Made by a program: the position numbers and the translations under genes. Below the pieces are notes generated by a model that was given only the letters and a program-made list of their open reading frames with translations, was not told the origin of the DNA and made no database searches. A stretch of DNA of 64,000 bases from Palsa-360 sp963710315 (GTDB lineage Bacteria > Acidobacteriota > Terriglobia > Acidiferrales > UBA7541): contig CAVPZW010000001.1 in assembly GCA_963710315.1 (NCBI GenBank), forward strand, positions 62,001-126,000, given 5' to 3'. Each line of letters starts with the position of its first letter. The stretch's first letter is position 1. Below, piece by piece: positions 26,579 through 35,367 of the stretch.

Positions 26579-27262
26579 GTGAACTATCCCGTTGAAATCG
26601 CTCCATCCATTCTTGCCGCGGACTTCTCCTGCCTGGGAGATGGGATTCGCGCGGTCGAGCGCGGCGGCGCCGCCATGCTTCACGTGGACGTGATGGATGG
26701 ACATTTCGTGCCCAACATTTCCATCGGCGTGCCGGTAGTGGCTTCCCTGCACAAGGCAACCCAACTGCCCCTGGATGTGCATCTGATGATTGAGAATCCG
26801 GAACTGTATATTCAGGCGTTTGCCGAGGCGGGCGCGGACATGATTTCCGTTCACCAGGAATCCACACCGCACCTGGACCGCACGCTCAGCATGATTCGCG
26901 AACACGGATGCCGGGCCGGCGCGGTGATCAATCCCGCCACGCCGGTTGCCACGCTTTCCGAAGTTTTCGGGAGATTGGATTACGTTCTGGTGATGTCCGT
27001 AAATCCGGGATTCGGCGGGCAAAAATTTATTTCCGGGGCGCTGGGAAAGATTCGCGAGCTAAAACGAATTCGAGAGAGCTATAATCATTCTTTCCGCATT
27101 GAAGTGGATGGGGGAGTCGTTCCGGACAACGTGGTGGATCTGGTTCGGGCGGGCGCCGACATTCTGGTGGCCGGTACGTCCATTTTTCACACTTCCGATG
27201 CCGCCGAGGCTGTGCGCGCCATGAAGCAAATGGCCGACGGAGCGCTGGCGCAAAAAGTTTAG
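26579..27262 (+). CDS. rpe: Ribulose-phosphate 3-epimerase
   Basis: A 227-residue TIM-barrel enzyme. Signatures are IAPSILAADFSCLGDGI, HVDVMDGHFVPNISIG with metal and catalytic residues, DVHLMIENPE, MSVNPGFGGQKFI and IEVDGGV with the second catalytic Asp. It interconverts ribulose 5-phosphate and xylulose 5-phosphate in the pentose phosphate pathway. The GTG at 26579 is supported by a GGCGGAG site 5 bases upstream. It ends 23 bases before the BamD-like gene. Confidence 0.97.
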   Translation: MNYPVEIAPSILAADFSCLGDGIRAVERGGAAMLHVDVMDGHFVPNISIGVPVVASLHKATQLPLDVHLMIENPELYIQAFAEAGADMISVHQESTPHLDRTLSMIREHGCRAGAVINPATPVATLSEVFGRLDYVLVMSVNPGFGGQKFISGALGKIRELKRIRESYNHSFRIEVDGGVVPDNVVDLVRAGADILVAGTSIFHTSDAAEAVRAMKQMADGALAQKV

Positions 27263-27285
27263 AGCAATTGGAGAAAAGGAAAAAA

Positions 27286-28530
27286 TTGAAACAGGGCCGA
27301 ACAATTTGTCTGCTGGCGCTTGGAGCGATGCTGCTCTCGGGATGTTTTGGCAAGAAGGCCACGGCGCCTGTTGCGGGAACTTCCGCGGAACCCGACAAGG
27401 TTCTGTACGAGAAGGCCAGCGATGACATGAAGCACGGGCGCTACGCCGTCGGGCGCATCGCCATGCAGACCGTGATCAATACCTACCCGGACAGCGAGTA
27501 TCTGGCCAAGGCCAAATTATCGATCGGAGATTCCTACTTCAAGGAAGGCGGAACGGCCGGCCTGAAGCAGTCCATCGTCGAATACAAGGATTTCATTACC
27601 TTCTTCCCTTTCCTCGACGAATCGGCGTACGCACAACTGCAAATTGCCAACGCGCACTACCGCCAGATGGAAAAACCGGACCGCGACCATGCAGAGGCCG
27701 TTCAGGCCGAGGCGGAATTCCAGACCTTCCTGGAAAAGTATCCTAACAGCCCTCTGCTACCGCAGGCCCAACAACAGCTTCGCAACGTGCAGGAAGTATT
27801 GGCGGAAGGCAATTTCAGGGTGGCAAACTTTTACTACATGCGCGCCGCATACCGAGCCGCGGGAGCGCGCCTCATCGAATTGACAAATCGCTATCCGCTC
27901 TACAGCCAGGCCGATCAAGCCAACTGGATGCTCGGGCAGATCTATGAGAAGACCGAGCACAACGATATTGCCGGAAGGTATTACGCCAGGATTGTAAAAG
28001 ATTATCCTCTGTCTTCCCTGGCGGGCAACGCAAAAAATAAACTAGTGAAATTTGGCATCCCGGTTCCGCCGGCGGATCCCACCGCGATGGCCCGAATGCA
28101 AAAGGAACAATCGGCCGACCGTGAAGGATTCATCAAGCGGTCGATGGCCGGCCTTATGAAGACTGGACCCGATGTTTCCACTGCGGCGCGTAGTGGCGAC
28201 CCAACCATGACTCCCGCAAGCGAATCCGGCGACGAGACCATCGGATTTGGATTGCAGCCCAGTGCAGGTGTGGCTTCAACTTCCGCCATAGGAAGCACGG
28301 CTACAGTGCAGACGATCACTCCGGGCAGTTCCAATGCCCTGCCTACACCAGCACCATCCACGGATGCGGCCCCGGCTGCTTCGGATGCTGCTCCTGCTGC
28401 CTCGGGCGCAACTCCGCCCACAGATGCCACGCAACCCGCAAGCACAACCGCTCCGGCAGCGCCCGCCGATACCAACCAGGAATCCACGAGCAAGAAGAAG
28501 AGCGGACTGCGAAAGCTGATTCCCTTTTAG
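27286..28530 (+). CDS. bamD: BamD-like outer-membrane assembly lipoprotein with long tail
   Basis: A 414-residue lipoprotein. The signal is KQGRTICLLALGAMLLSGC with the lipobox Cys near residue 19. TPR-type helices follow (about 40-265), with BamD-like AYPDSEYLAKAKLSIGDSYF-type repeats, YKDFITFFPFLDESAYAQLQ and YPNSPLLPQAQQQLRNVQEV. BamD helps the BAM complex insert beta-barrel proteins. From about residue 280 a Pro/Ala/Thr-rich disordered tail of some 130 residues ends in basic KKKSGLRKLIPF, unusual for BamD. The TTG at 27286 is preferred, because AAAGGA lies just upstream and the earlier TTG at 27268 overlaps that site. Confidence 0.85.
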   Translation: MKQGRTICLLALGAMLLSGCFGKKATAPVAGTSAEPDKVLYEKASDDMKHGRYAVGRIAMQTVINTYPDSEYLAKAKLSIGDSYFKEGGTAGLKQSIVEYKDFITFFPFLDESAYAQLQIANAHYRQMEKPDRDHAEAVQAEAEFQTFLEKYPNSPLLPQAQQQLRNVQEVLAEGNFRVANFYYMRAAYRAAGARLIELTNRYPLYSQADQANWMLGQIYEKTEHNDIAGRYYARIVKDYPLSSLAGNAKNKLVKFGIPVPPADPTAMARMQKEQSADREGFIKRSMAGLMKTGPDVSTAARSGDPTMTPASESGDETIGFGLQPSAGVASTSAIGSTATVQTITPGSSNALPTPAPSTDAAPAASDAAPAASGATPPTDATQPASTTAPAAPADTNQESTSKKKSGLRKLIPF

Positions 28531-28736
28531 CCTTTCTAATTCATTGGTTTCCGTAAGCCCCTCCGAAATCCTTGCCCGCACCGTGTGCTGCCCTTTGGGC
28601 CAACTAGTTCATTCAGACACACACCGTTCCACTCTTTGTTGACTCACCCGGAGCATGATGTTACCAATGGTCTAGGGTTTCTTGCGCCCTTGCGCAATAA
28701 AGATACTCGCGCCCGCGGTAATCGGGAGGAGTGCAC

Positions 28737-30554
28737 GTGGCAAAGATCCTGGTAGCCGACGACAATAGCAACGTCCAGAAGACGGTGGCCCTGGCATTGG
28801 CCGATCTGGGTGTTGAAGTGGTTGGGGTTAATAACGGCGAGGCTGCCGTCCGAAAACTTGGCGAAGTTATGCCCGACCTTGTCCTGGCCGACATTTTCAT
28901 GCCCGTGCGAAATGGGTACGAGGTTTGCGAATACGTCAAAAAAGATTCGCGATTCTCGCATGTGCCGGTGGTGCTGCTGGTGGGAGCATTCGACCCTCTG
29001 GATGAACGCGAAGCGCAGCGCGTCGGCGCGGACGGAATTCTAAAGAAGCCTTTCGTTCCCCCCGATCCTCTCATCGCAATGATAAAAACTCTGCTGGACC
29101 GAACCGCCGGCGAACGGCTGGTCACGGCGGCGGTTTCCAAGACGGTTGTTTCCAAGCAAGGCAAAGGCGGTGGGGTCGCAGTAGCCGAAGAGCACCACTC
29201 TTCTCCGGCAGTCTCCGAGGAATCGCAGGAAGAGCAGTTTGTGCCCCCGGTGGAACGATTGTCCTTCGGGGATGGGGAACGCCCAATGGCGTTTTCGCAG
29301 CTTTTGGATTCCCCCGCGATTGAACCGGCCTCGGTGGGAACCGGCGTGGCCGAAGAAATTGAGAACGAGCAGGTTCTGACAAGCTCTCGCGATTCTTCCC
29401 TGGGCGAACCGAGCTTTTGGAAAACGGAAGAGGCTGAATCCGAAGCCGAGTCGGAAAAATCAGAATCCGAGGAAGATGTTTCATCCAAGATTTCGACGCG
29501 CGCATGGAAGAGTTCCGACAATAGTTTGCTGCAGGGCGCCGCGTCCGATTCCGTGGAAGCGATCGAGCCGCTGGAACTGATTCGCGACGGTGATGATGAA
29601 GAAGCCGGCCGGCCCTCCACGATTGTGGCCTCCACGCCGCTGATTGCGCAGGATGCCGCGTCGCAGGCTTCTCTGACTGTGGAAGCCTCGAAGCCCGAAG
29701 ACCTTGCCGCCAATCCGATCGATTGGATGAATTCCGTTGCGCCTCCGGCAGAGGAAGAAGCTCCCGCGGCAGTGCCGGAATTGAGCGCGGCGGTTACGCA
29801 GCCGCCGGAACCTATCGCTGTAAAGGAACCTGAAATTTTCACGTCTACTTTCGCGGTTCCAGTTTCGGCTGCGCCGCCTGAAGCGCCTTCGGTGGCCTCA
29901 ACAAATACGCCGCCTGTGCTGCCTCAGCCGCCCGTCGCTGTCCCTATCAACTCTGCTACGAGCAAGGATCCTCTCAAAACGCAGTCGTCGATCAAGCCGT
30001 TGGAGCAGAGTGTCGAAGATACGGCGCATTCGCTGCCCAAACATGATTGGACCGATCTGGCGGCAAGCCTTCAGCCAAAGACGGTGGAACCCGTCGCGGA
30101 TAAGAGCAAGCCGTCGCCTAGCCCTGCGGCGCAGCAATTAGCCGTGCCCGAGACAAGTGCGCAACCGGCGCCTGCGAATCCCGCGCCCACTGTTTTGAAG
30201 CCTTTGTCGCAAAGCGCCATTGATACGGCGAAGTCGATACCCAAGCTGGATTGGGCCGATCTGGCCGCAAGCCTGCAGCCCAAATCTGTCGAACCTGTTG
30301 CGGAAAAATCCAAGCCCGAAGCCGCTTCTCTTGCAAAGCCCTCCGCGGCACCTGCTGCAAGCGATCAACTCGCGCAGGCCAGCGCTTCCCTTGCGAACCC
30401 GGCGGCGCCCGCTCCTCCGGACCCTGCCCTGGTCGAAGCAGTCGTGCAGCGCGTGCTGGACAAGATGCGTCCTCAAGTGGTGGATATCATCACCAAGGAA
30501 TTCTTGCGCCCGGTCGTGCAAGCTCTTGTACACCGCGAAATCACCAAACGATAG
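28737..30554 (+). CDS. Receiver-domain protein with disordered tail and PopZ-like C-terminus
   Basis: A 605-residue protein. Residues 1-120 form a CheY-like receiver: AKILVADDNSNVQ with the acidic pocket, phospho-acceptor Asp in LVLADIFMP, and Lys in ILKKPF. Then follow about 430 residues rich in Glu, Ser, Pro and Ala without a fold, including two copies of a segment with DW.DLAASLQPK.VEPVA (near nt 29990-30110 and 30196-30318). The final 45 residues (VEAVVQRVLDKMRPQVVDI ... LRPVVQALVHREI) form amphipathic helices resembling the PopZ/DUF2497 C-terminus. GGGAGGA lies 6 bases before GTG 28737; the GTG at 28731 abuts it. A scaffold role at the pole or in motility is my inference. Confidence 0.8.
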   Translation: MAKILVADDNSNVQKTVALALADLGVEVVGVNNGEAAVRKLGEVMPDLVLADIFMPVRNGYEVCEYVKKDSRFSHVPVVLLVGAFDPLDEREAQRVGADGILKKPFVPPDPLIAMIKTLLDRTAGERLVTAAVSKTVVSKQGKGGGVAVAEEHHSSPAVSEESQEEQFVPPVERLSFGDGERPMAFSQLLDSPAIEPASVGTGVAEEIENEQVLTSSRDSSLGEPSFWKTEEAESEAESEKSESEEDVSSKISTRAWKSSDNSLLQGAASDSVEAIEPLELIRDGDDEEAGRPSTIVASTPLIAQDAASQASLTVEASKPEDLAANPIDWMNSVAPPAEEEAPAAVPELSAAVTQPPEPIAVKEPEIFTSTFAVPVSAAPPEAPSVASTNTPPVLPQPPVAVPINSATSKDPLKTQSSIKPLEQSVEDTAHSLPKHDWTDLAASLQPKTVEPVADKSKPSPSPAAQQLAVPETSAQPAPANPAPTVLKPLSQSAIDTAKSIPKLDWADLAASLQPKSVEPVAEKSKPEAASLAKPSAAPAASDQLAQASASLANPAAPAPPDPALVEAVVQRVLDKMRPQVVDIITKEFLRPVVQALVHREITKR

Positions 30555-30682
30555 AAGCCAGCTTCTTCACCCTACGTTTTTAAAATCCAATAAGTTGCGC
30601 GCTCCTGCGCCGCCGGAAGACGCATTTGACCGTCCGCGCGTGCATCCGTATAGTTATTCTCTCAACCACAGGTCTGGAGAAC

Positions 30683-33397
30683 ATGCCAAGAGAGATTCCC
30701 AAGGCGTACGAGCCGCAACTGATCGAGCAAAAGTGGGCAAAAAGGTGGGCGGAGGAAAATCTTTTTCGCGCCGACGTCAACGCGCCCGGCCCGGTTTTTT
30801 CCATCGTCATCCCGCCACCCAATGTGACCGGGTCGCTGCACATCGGCCACATGCTGGACCACACCGAGATCGATATTTTGACGCGCTGGCGGCGCATGCA
30901 GGGCTACAACACGCTTTACCTGCCGGGAACCGACCACGCCGGGATCTCCACGCAGCGCGTGGTGGTGCGCCAGCTGGCCGCCCAGGGCATCGCCTATCGC
31001 GACCTGGGCCGCGAAGCGTTCGAGCAAAAAGTTTGGGAGTGGAAGGCCGAATCCGGCGGGACTATCACGCGGCAAATGCTGCAGCTGGGCGAAAGCTGCG
31101 ACTGGTCGCGCGAACGCTTCACTTTGTCGCCGGAACTTTCGCGCGCCGTCACCGAAGTTTTCGTGCGCCTGTACGAAGATGGCCTGATCTATCGCGGCCA
31201 CTACATCGTGAACTGGTGCCCGCAATGCCGCACCGCCATTAGCGATCTGGAAACCGTCCATGAAGAGCGGCAGGGCAATCTGTGGCACATCCGCTATCCG
31301 ATTCCCGGCACAAACGATTACATCGTCGTGGCCACCACGCGCCCTGAAACGATGTTGGGAGACACGGCTGTGGCCGTGCATCCGAGCGACGAGCGCTATA
31401 AGCATTTGATCGGCAAGATGGTCACGCTGCCGCTGATGAACCGCGAAATTCCCGTCGTGGGCGATATCGTTGTGGATCGCGAGTTTGGCACCGGTGCGGT
31501 GAAAGTCACTCCGGCGCACGATCCCAACGACTTTGAAATCGGGCGCCGCCACAACCTGCCCGAAATCGATGTGATGACCGACGACGCAAAAATGAGCGCC
31601 GCAGCCGGGCCTTATGCGGGACTCGATCGATTTGAGGCCAGGAAGCGAGTGGTCGCCGATCTGGAAGCCGCGGGCCTGCTCGAAAAAATCGTGGCGCACA
31701 CGCACGCCGTGGGGACCTGCGACCGCTGCGGAACGGTTGTCGAGCCGCGCGCGTCGACGCAGTGGTTTGTGAAAATGAAGCCGCTGGCCGAGCCTGCGAT
31801 TGCCGCTGTGGAACGCGGCGACGTGGAAATCATGCCGGAAAATCGGCGCACGGAATATTTCGAGTGGATGCGCAACATTCGGGATTGGTGCATTTCGCGG
31901 CAGCTCTGGTGGGGACACAGGATTCCCGCGTGGCAATGCGACGACTGCAAGGAAATTACCGTTGCGCGCGAGACGCCTTCAAAATGCGCCAAGTGCGGCT
32001 CTGGAAAACTGACGCAAGACCCCGATGTTCTGGAAACGTGGTTCAGTTCGGCGCTGTGGCCGTTTTCCACCTTGGGATGGCCGGACGATACGCCCGATTA
32101 CCGCAAATATTATCCAACATCGTTGCTCGTGACCGCCTACGACATTCTTTTTTTCTGGGTCGCGCGCATGATCATGATGGGCCTGAAATTTACCGGACAG
32201 GTTCCGTTCAAGCAGGTCTGGATGCATTCGATTGTGCGCAATGCGGACGGCCAGAAGATGTCCAAGTCAAAAGGCACCGGAATCGATCCCGTGGAGATGA
32301 ACGAGAAATTCGGGACCGATGCCATGCGTTTTACTTTGGCAAGCATGGCCGCGCCCGGCACGGACATCATCCTGACCGAGGATCGCATTCTGAGCTACCG
32401 CGCATTCGCCAACAAGATTTGGAATGCCGCGCGCTTCGTGTTCATGAATTTAGATAAATACGAAACGGCGGGCGGCGAAACGCTGGAGGCGCTGGCGGCG
32501 CCCGAACTGCGCGCGGCCGCTCCGTATGCAGCGGGCGGCCAAGTGGCACTCGGGGTAGCTCTTATTGACCGCTGGATTTTTTCGCGCCTGGCTCGCGCCA
32601 CGGCGCAGGTCAACGACGCGCTCGAACACTTCCGCTTTCATGAAGCGGCGCACGTGGTCTATCACTTCTTCTGGGGCGACTTCTGCGACTGGTACATCGA
32701 GTGGGTGAAGCCGGAACTTGTTTCCGAGGATCGAGCCAAGGCGGCGGCCACCTGGAAGAATTTATTTGCGGCGTTTGAAAGCGCCCTGCGGCTGCTTCAT
32801 CCCTTCATGCCGTTTCTCACCGAGGAATTGTGGCACCAGTTGCCGCAGCGCGAGGGCGCTCGCTCGATTGCGCTGGATCGTTTTCCGGAGGCGCACGCCG
32901 AACGCATCTACGCCTTGGCCGAAGAGCAGGTGGCCATGCTGCAGGAGATCGTGACCGCTGCGCGCAACATTCGCGCCGAAATGAAGCTCGATCCCAAAGC
33001 AAAGCTTCCCGCGCAGCTGGGGCCCGCGACGCCCGCCGTGCAGTCCACCGTGGAGCGCAGCCTCGACACTATGCTGCGGCTGGCCAATCTCTCTTCCCTT
33101 TCGTTTGCCAATCCGCCGTTTGACTCTACAAAAGGCGTGGTGCGCTCGAACAAAGATTTCGAGCTATTCATCGCATTCGATGCAGCCATCGATATACCGG
33201 CCGAAGTCGCGCGGCTGCGAAAAGAATTGGACCGCCTCACCAAAGACATCGCGTCCAAGACGGCGCGCCTTGCGGACGAAACATTTCGCAGCCGCGCGCC
33301 TGAAAAGATTGTGAAAGAACTGGAAACAACGCTGGCGGAGCGCCGCACGGAATTTGAAAAGCTGAGCGAACGGCTGGCGCAGTTTGAAAAGTTATAG
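30683..33397 (+). CDS. valS: Valyl-tRNA synthetase
   Basis: A 904-residue class I synthetase. PPPNVTGSLHIGHMLDHTEI carries the HIGH motif (about residue 51), KMSKS lies at about residue 525, and the connective editing domain includes TTRPETMLGDTAVAVHPSDE. Zinc-type CDRCG and CDDCKE clusters are in the middle. A C-terminal coiled coil (about 835-904, IPAEVARLRKELDRLTKDIA) binds tRNA-Val. It charges tRNA-Val with valine. The ATG at 30683 follows TGGAGA; the open frame begins further upstream at 30626 without similarity. Confidence 0.98.
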   Translation: MPREIPKAYEPQLIEQKWAKRWAEENLFRADVNAPGPVFSIVIPPPNVTGSLHIGHMLDHTEIDILTRWRRMQGYNTLYLPGTDHAGISTQRVVVRQLAAQGIAYRDLGREAFEQKVWEWKAESGGTITRQMLQLGESCDWSRERFTLSPELSRAVTEVFVRLYEDGLIYRGHYIVNWCPQCRTAISDLETVHEERQGNLWHIRYPIPGTNDYIVVATTRPETMLGDTAVAVHPSDERYKHLIGKMVTLPLMNREIPVVGDIVVDREFGTGAVKVTPAHDPNDFEIGRRHNLPEIDVMTDDAKMSAAAGPYAGLDRFEARKRVVADLEAAGLLEKIVAHTHAVGTCDRCGTVVEPRASTQWFVKMKPLAEPAIAAVERGDVEIMPENRRTEYFEWMRNIRDWCISRQLWWGHRIPAWQCDDCKEITVARETPSKCAKCGSGKLTQDPDVLETWFSSALWPFSTLGWPDDTPDYRKYYPTSLLVTAYDILFFWVARMIMMGLKFTGQVPFKQVWMHSIVRNADGQKMSKSKGTGIDPVEMNEKFGTDAMRFTLASMAAPGTDIILTEDRILSYRAFANKIWNAARFVFMNLDKYETAGGETLEALAAPELRAAAPYAAGGQVALGVALIDRWIFSRLARATAQVNDALEHFRFHEAAHVVYHFFWGDFCDWYIEWVKPELVSEDRAKAAATWKNLFAAFESALRLLHPFMPFLTEELWHQLPQREGARSIALDRFPEAHAERIYALAEEQVAMLQEIVTAARNIRAEMKLDPKAKLPAQLGPATPAVQSTVERSLDTMLRLANLSSLSFANPPFDSTKGVVRSNKDFELFIAFDAAIDIPAEVARLRKELDRLTKDIASKTARLADETFRSRAPEKIVKELETTLAERRTEFEKLSERLAQFEKL

Positions 33398-33412
33398 TTC
33401 GAGTGGGTTAAG

Positions 33413-33482
33413 TGGCATAGGCTTCAGCCTGTGGGTTTTAATACTTGAAAGGACTAAAATTCACAGGCTGAAGCCTATGCCA
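33413..33482. repeat. Repeat family B palindrome (GGCTTCAGCC), copy 1
   Basis: TGGCATAGGCTTCAGCCTGTG and its inverted copy CACAGGCTGAAGCCTATGCCA flank a 28-base spacer. It starts 16 bases after the valS stop and could act as a terminator hairpin or a REP-type element. Confidence 0.9.
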
Positions 33483-33527
33483 CAAAAAGCCAAGCCCCTT
33501 CGCTTGCATGTAGGACTCTAGAGCTTC

Positions 33528-34532
33528 ATGGCGCACAGCGCATTCCCGGGCACCACCGATCGGCGCATTGACGCGCTGCTTGCGCTGCTCTCCGACAACA
33601 CCATGATCGTCATCAGCGGCGCGAAAATCGCCCGCGAAATTGGCGTGACGCGCGGCACGGTGTGGAACTGGATCGAAAAGCTGCGCGCGCTGGGCGTGCG
33701 CGTGAAGGGGCACGCAGGTTCCGGCTACCAGATCGAAGAGGTTCCCGACATCCTCACGCCCAAGCTGCTGCACAGGCGCCTGCATCCGGGACCCCTGGGA
33801 AAACGCATCCACCATTTTTTCAAGATTGACTCGACCAATTCCGTGGCCATGACGCTTGGCGAGCGCGAGGAGCCGCACGGAACAGTAATCATCGCGGAAG
33901 AGCAAACGGCGGGACGCGGCCGAGCCGGGCACAGCTGGCACTCGGAAAAGACAAATGGCATTTACATGACCGTGCTGCTGCGCCCGTCGATTCCACCGCA
34001 GCAGGCTCCACTGATCACGCTGGTGGCGGGCCTCGCCGTGCGCGAAGCCATTCTGGAGCAGACCGGCCTGGCTCCCGATCTGCGCTGGCCGAACGATCTG
34101 CTCTTCGGCCGCAAGAAATTCTGCGGCATCCTGACCGAGATGAATGCCGAGCAGGATCGAATTCATTTCGTGGCCGTGGGGATCGGCATCAACGTGAACC
34201 ACGAGCGGCTCGCCGGAGAATTATCGACAATCGCCACGTCGCTGCGAATCGAGACCAAGCGCATGCAATCCCGCGTGGAAATTGTGTCGCGGTTGCTGCG
34301 GCACCTGGAGTCCTACTACAATCGTTTCCTGAGCGAGGGTCCCGAAGCGATCGTGGCTCGTTTTTGCGAAGTTTCCAGCTTTGCCCGGGGCAAGCGCGTG
34401 AGAATCGAAACCTCGTCCGAAACGTACACCGGCACGACGGAAGGGCTCGAACCCGGAGGCCTGCTGCGCGTGCGGCGCGACGACGGGCGCATACTGCCGG
34501 TGATTGCGGGAACACTTTCCGAGGCGGATTGA
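33528..34532 (+). CDS. birA: Biotin--[acetyl-CoA-carboxylase] ligase, with HTH domain
   Basis: A 334-residue bifunctional-type BirA. The N-terminal winged helix (about 12-68, ISGAKIAREIGVTRGTVWNW) could bind a biotin operator. The catalytic domain contains TAGRGRAGHSWHSEKTNGIY with the biotinyl-AMP loop and LRWPNDLLFGRKKFCGILTE. A C-terminal SH3-like domain (about 285-334) follows. It attaches biotin to acetyl-CoA carboxylase. Its TGA stop overlaps the coaX ATG (TGATG), so the two are coupled. Whether it also represses biotin genes cannot be judged from this window. Confidence 0.95.
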   Translation: MAHSAFPGTTDRRIDALLALLSDNTMIVISGAKIAREIGVTRGTVWNWIEKLRALGVRVKGHAGSGYQIEEVPDILTPKLLHRRLHPGPLGKRIHHFFKIDSTNSVAMTLGEREEPHGTVIIAEEQTAGRGRAGHSWHSEKTNGIYMTVLLRPSIPPQQAPLITLVAGLAVREAILEQTGLAPDLRWPNDLLFGRKKFCGILTEMNAEQDRIHFVAVGIGINVNHERLAGELSTIATSLRIETKRMQSRVEIVSRLLRHLESYYNRFLSEGPEAIVARFCEVSSFARGKRVRIETSSETYTGTTEGLEPGGLLRVRRDDGRILPVIAGTLSEAD

Positions 34533-35353
34533 TGCTGCTGACGCTGGATGTTGGAAACACAAATACGGTGCTGGGATTTTTTCGCGGCACGGAACTGGTG
34601 GCGCACTGGCGGCTGACCACGGCGCGCGACCAGACCGTGGACGAATACGGAATTCTCACGCGTGAACTTTTTACCTTGGCGGGCATCGACCCATCATCGG
34701 TCAGCGGCGTGATCATCAGCTCGGTGGTGCCGCCGCTCAATTCCACGCTCGAGGAAATGTCCGAGCGCTATTTTCATGTGAAGGCCCTGTTCATCGAGCC
34801 GGGAGTGAAAACCGGCATGCCCGTGCTGTACGACAATCCGCAGGAAGTGGGCGCGGACCGAATCGTGAACGCGGTCGCGGCGTTCACGAAATATGGCGGC
34901 CCGTGCATCGTGGTGGATTTCGGCACGGCCATCAATTTTGATGTAGTCTCCGCGCGCGGCGAGTACATGGGCGGAGTGCTGGCGCCCGGCATCGGCATCT
35001 CGGCCGAAGCGCTTTTTTCGCGCGCCGCACGCTTGTTCCGCGTGGAAATCAAGGACCCCGGCAAAATCATCGGCACCAACACCATGCAGTCGCTGCAGTC
35101 CGGCCTGTACTACGGCTACGCGGACATGGTTGACGGGATCGTCACGCGCATCAAGAGCGTGGTCGGCGAATCGGCGCACGTGATTGCCACCGGAGGGCAA
35201 GCTCCACTCATCGCCAAGGCTTCGCGGCACGTCAAGATCATCGACGAATTTCTCACGCTCGAGGGGCTGCGCATCGTGTGGGAGCGCAACCAATCCGCCA
35301 AGCGCGCTCCCGCGGCCGGCTCCCTTGCGAAAGAAAGAAAAAACCAATCTTGA
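34532..35353 (+). CDS. coaX: Type III pantothenate kinase
   Basis: A 273-residue protein of the CoaX family. It begins LLTLDVGNTNTVLGFFRG (phosphate-binding), has ISSVVPPLNSTLEEM, NPQEVGADRIVNAVAAFTKY, VVDFGTAINFDVVS and GGVLAPGIGISAEALFSRAA. It phosphorylates pantothenate, the first step of coenzyme A synthesis. The usual GTATTFD motif reads GTAINFD here, a modest change next to the active site. It follows birA with overlapping codons, a pairing seen in several bacterial groups. Confidence 0.95.
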   Translation: MLLTLDVGNTNTVLGFFRGTELVAHWRLTTARDQTVDEYGILTRELFTLAGIDPSSVSGVIISSVVPPLNSTLEEMSERYFHVKALFIEPGVKTGMPVLYDNPQEVGADRIVNAVAAFTKYGGPCIVVDFGTAINFDVVSARGEYMGGVLAPGIGISAEALFSRAARLFRVEIKDPGKIIGTNTMQSLQSGLYYGYADMVDGIVTRIKSVVGESAHVIATGGQAPLIAKASRHVKIIDEFLTLEGLRIVWERNQSAKRAPAAGSLAKERKNQS

Positions 35354-35367
35354 ATTCCCGCGAATCG

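Noticed and set aside
28661..29842. A 393-residue Ser-rich frame on the minus strand
   Set aside because: It mirrors the Glu/Ser-rich part of the receiver-domain gene on the plus strand; no ribosome binding site and no known domain.
30662..31936. A 424-residue frame opposite valS
   Set aside because: valS on the plus strand is unmistakable; this is its shadow.
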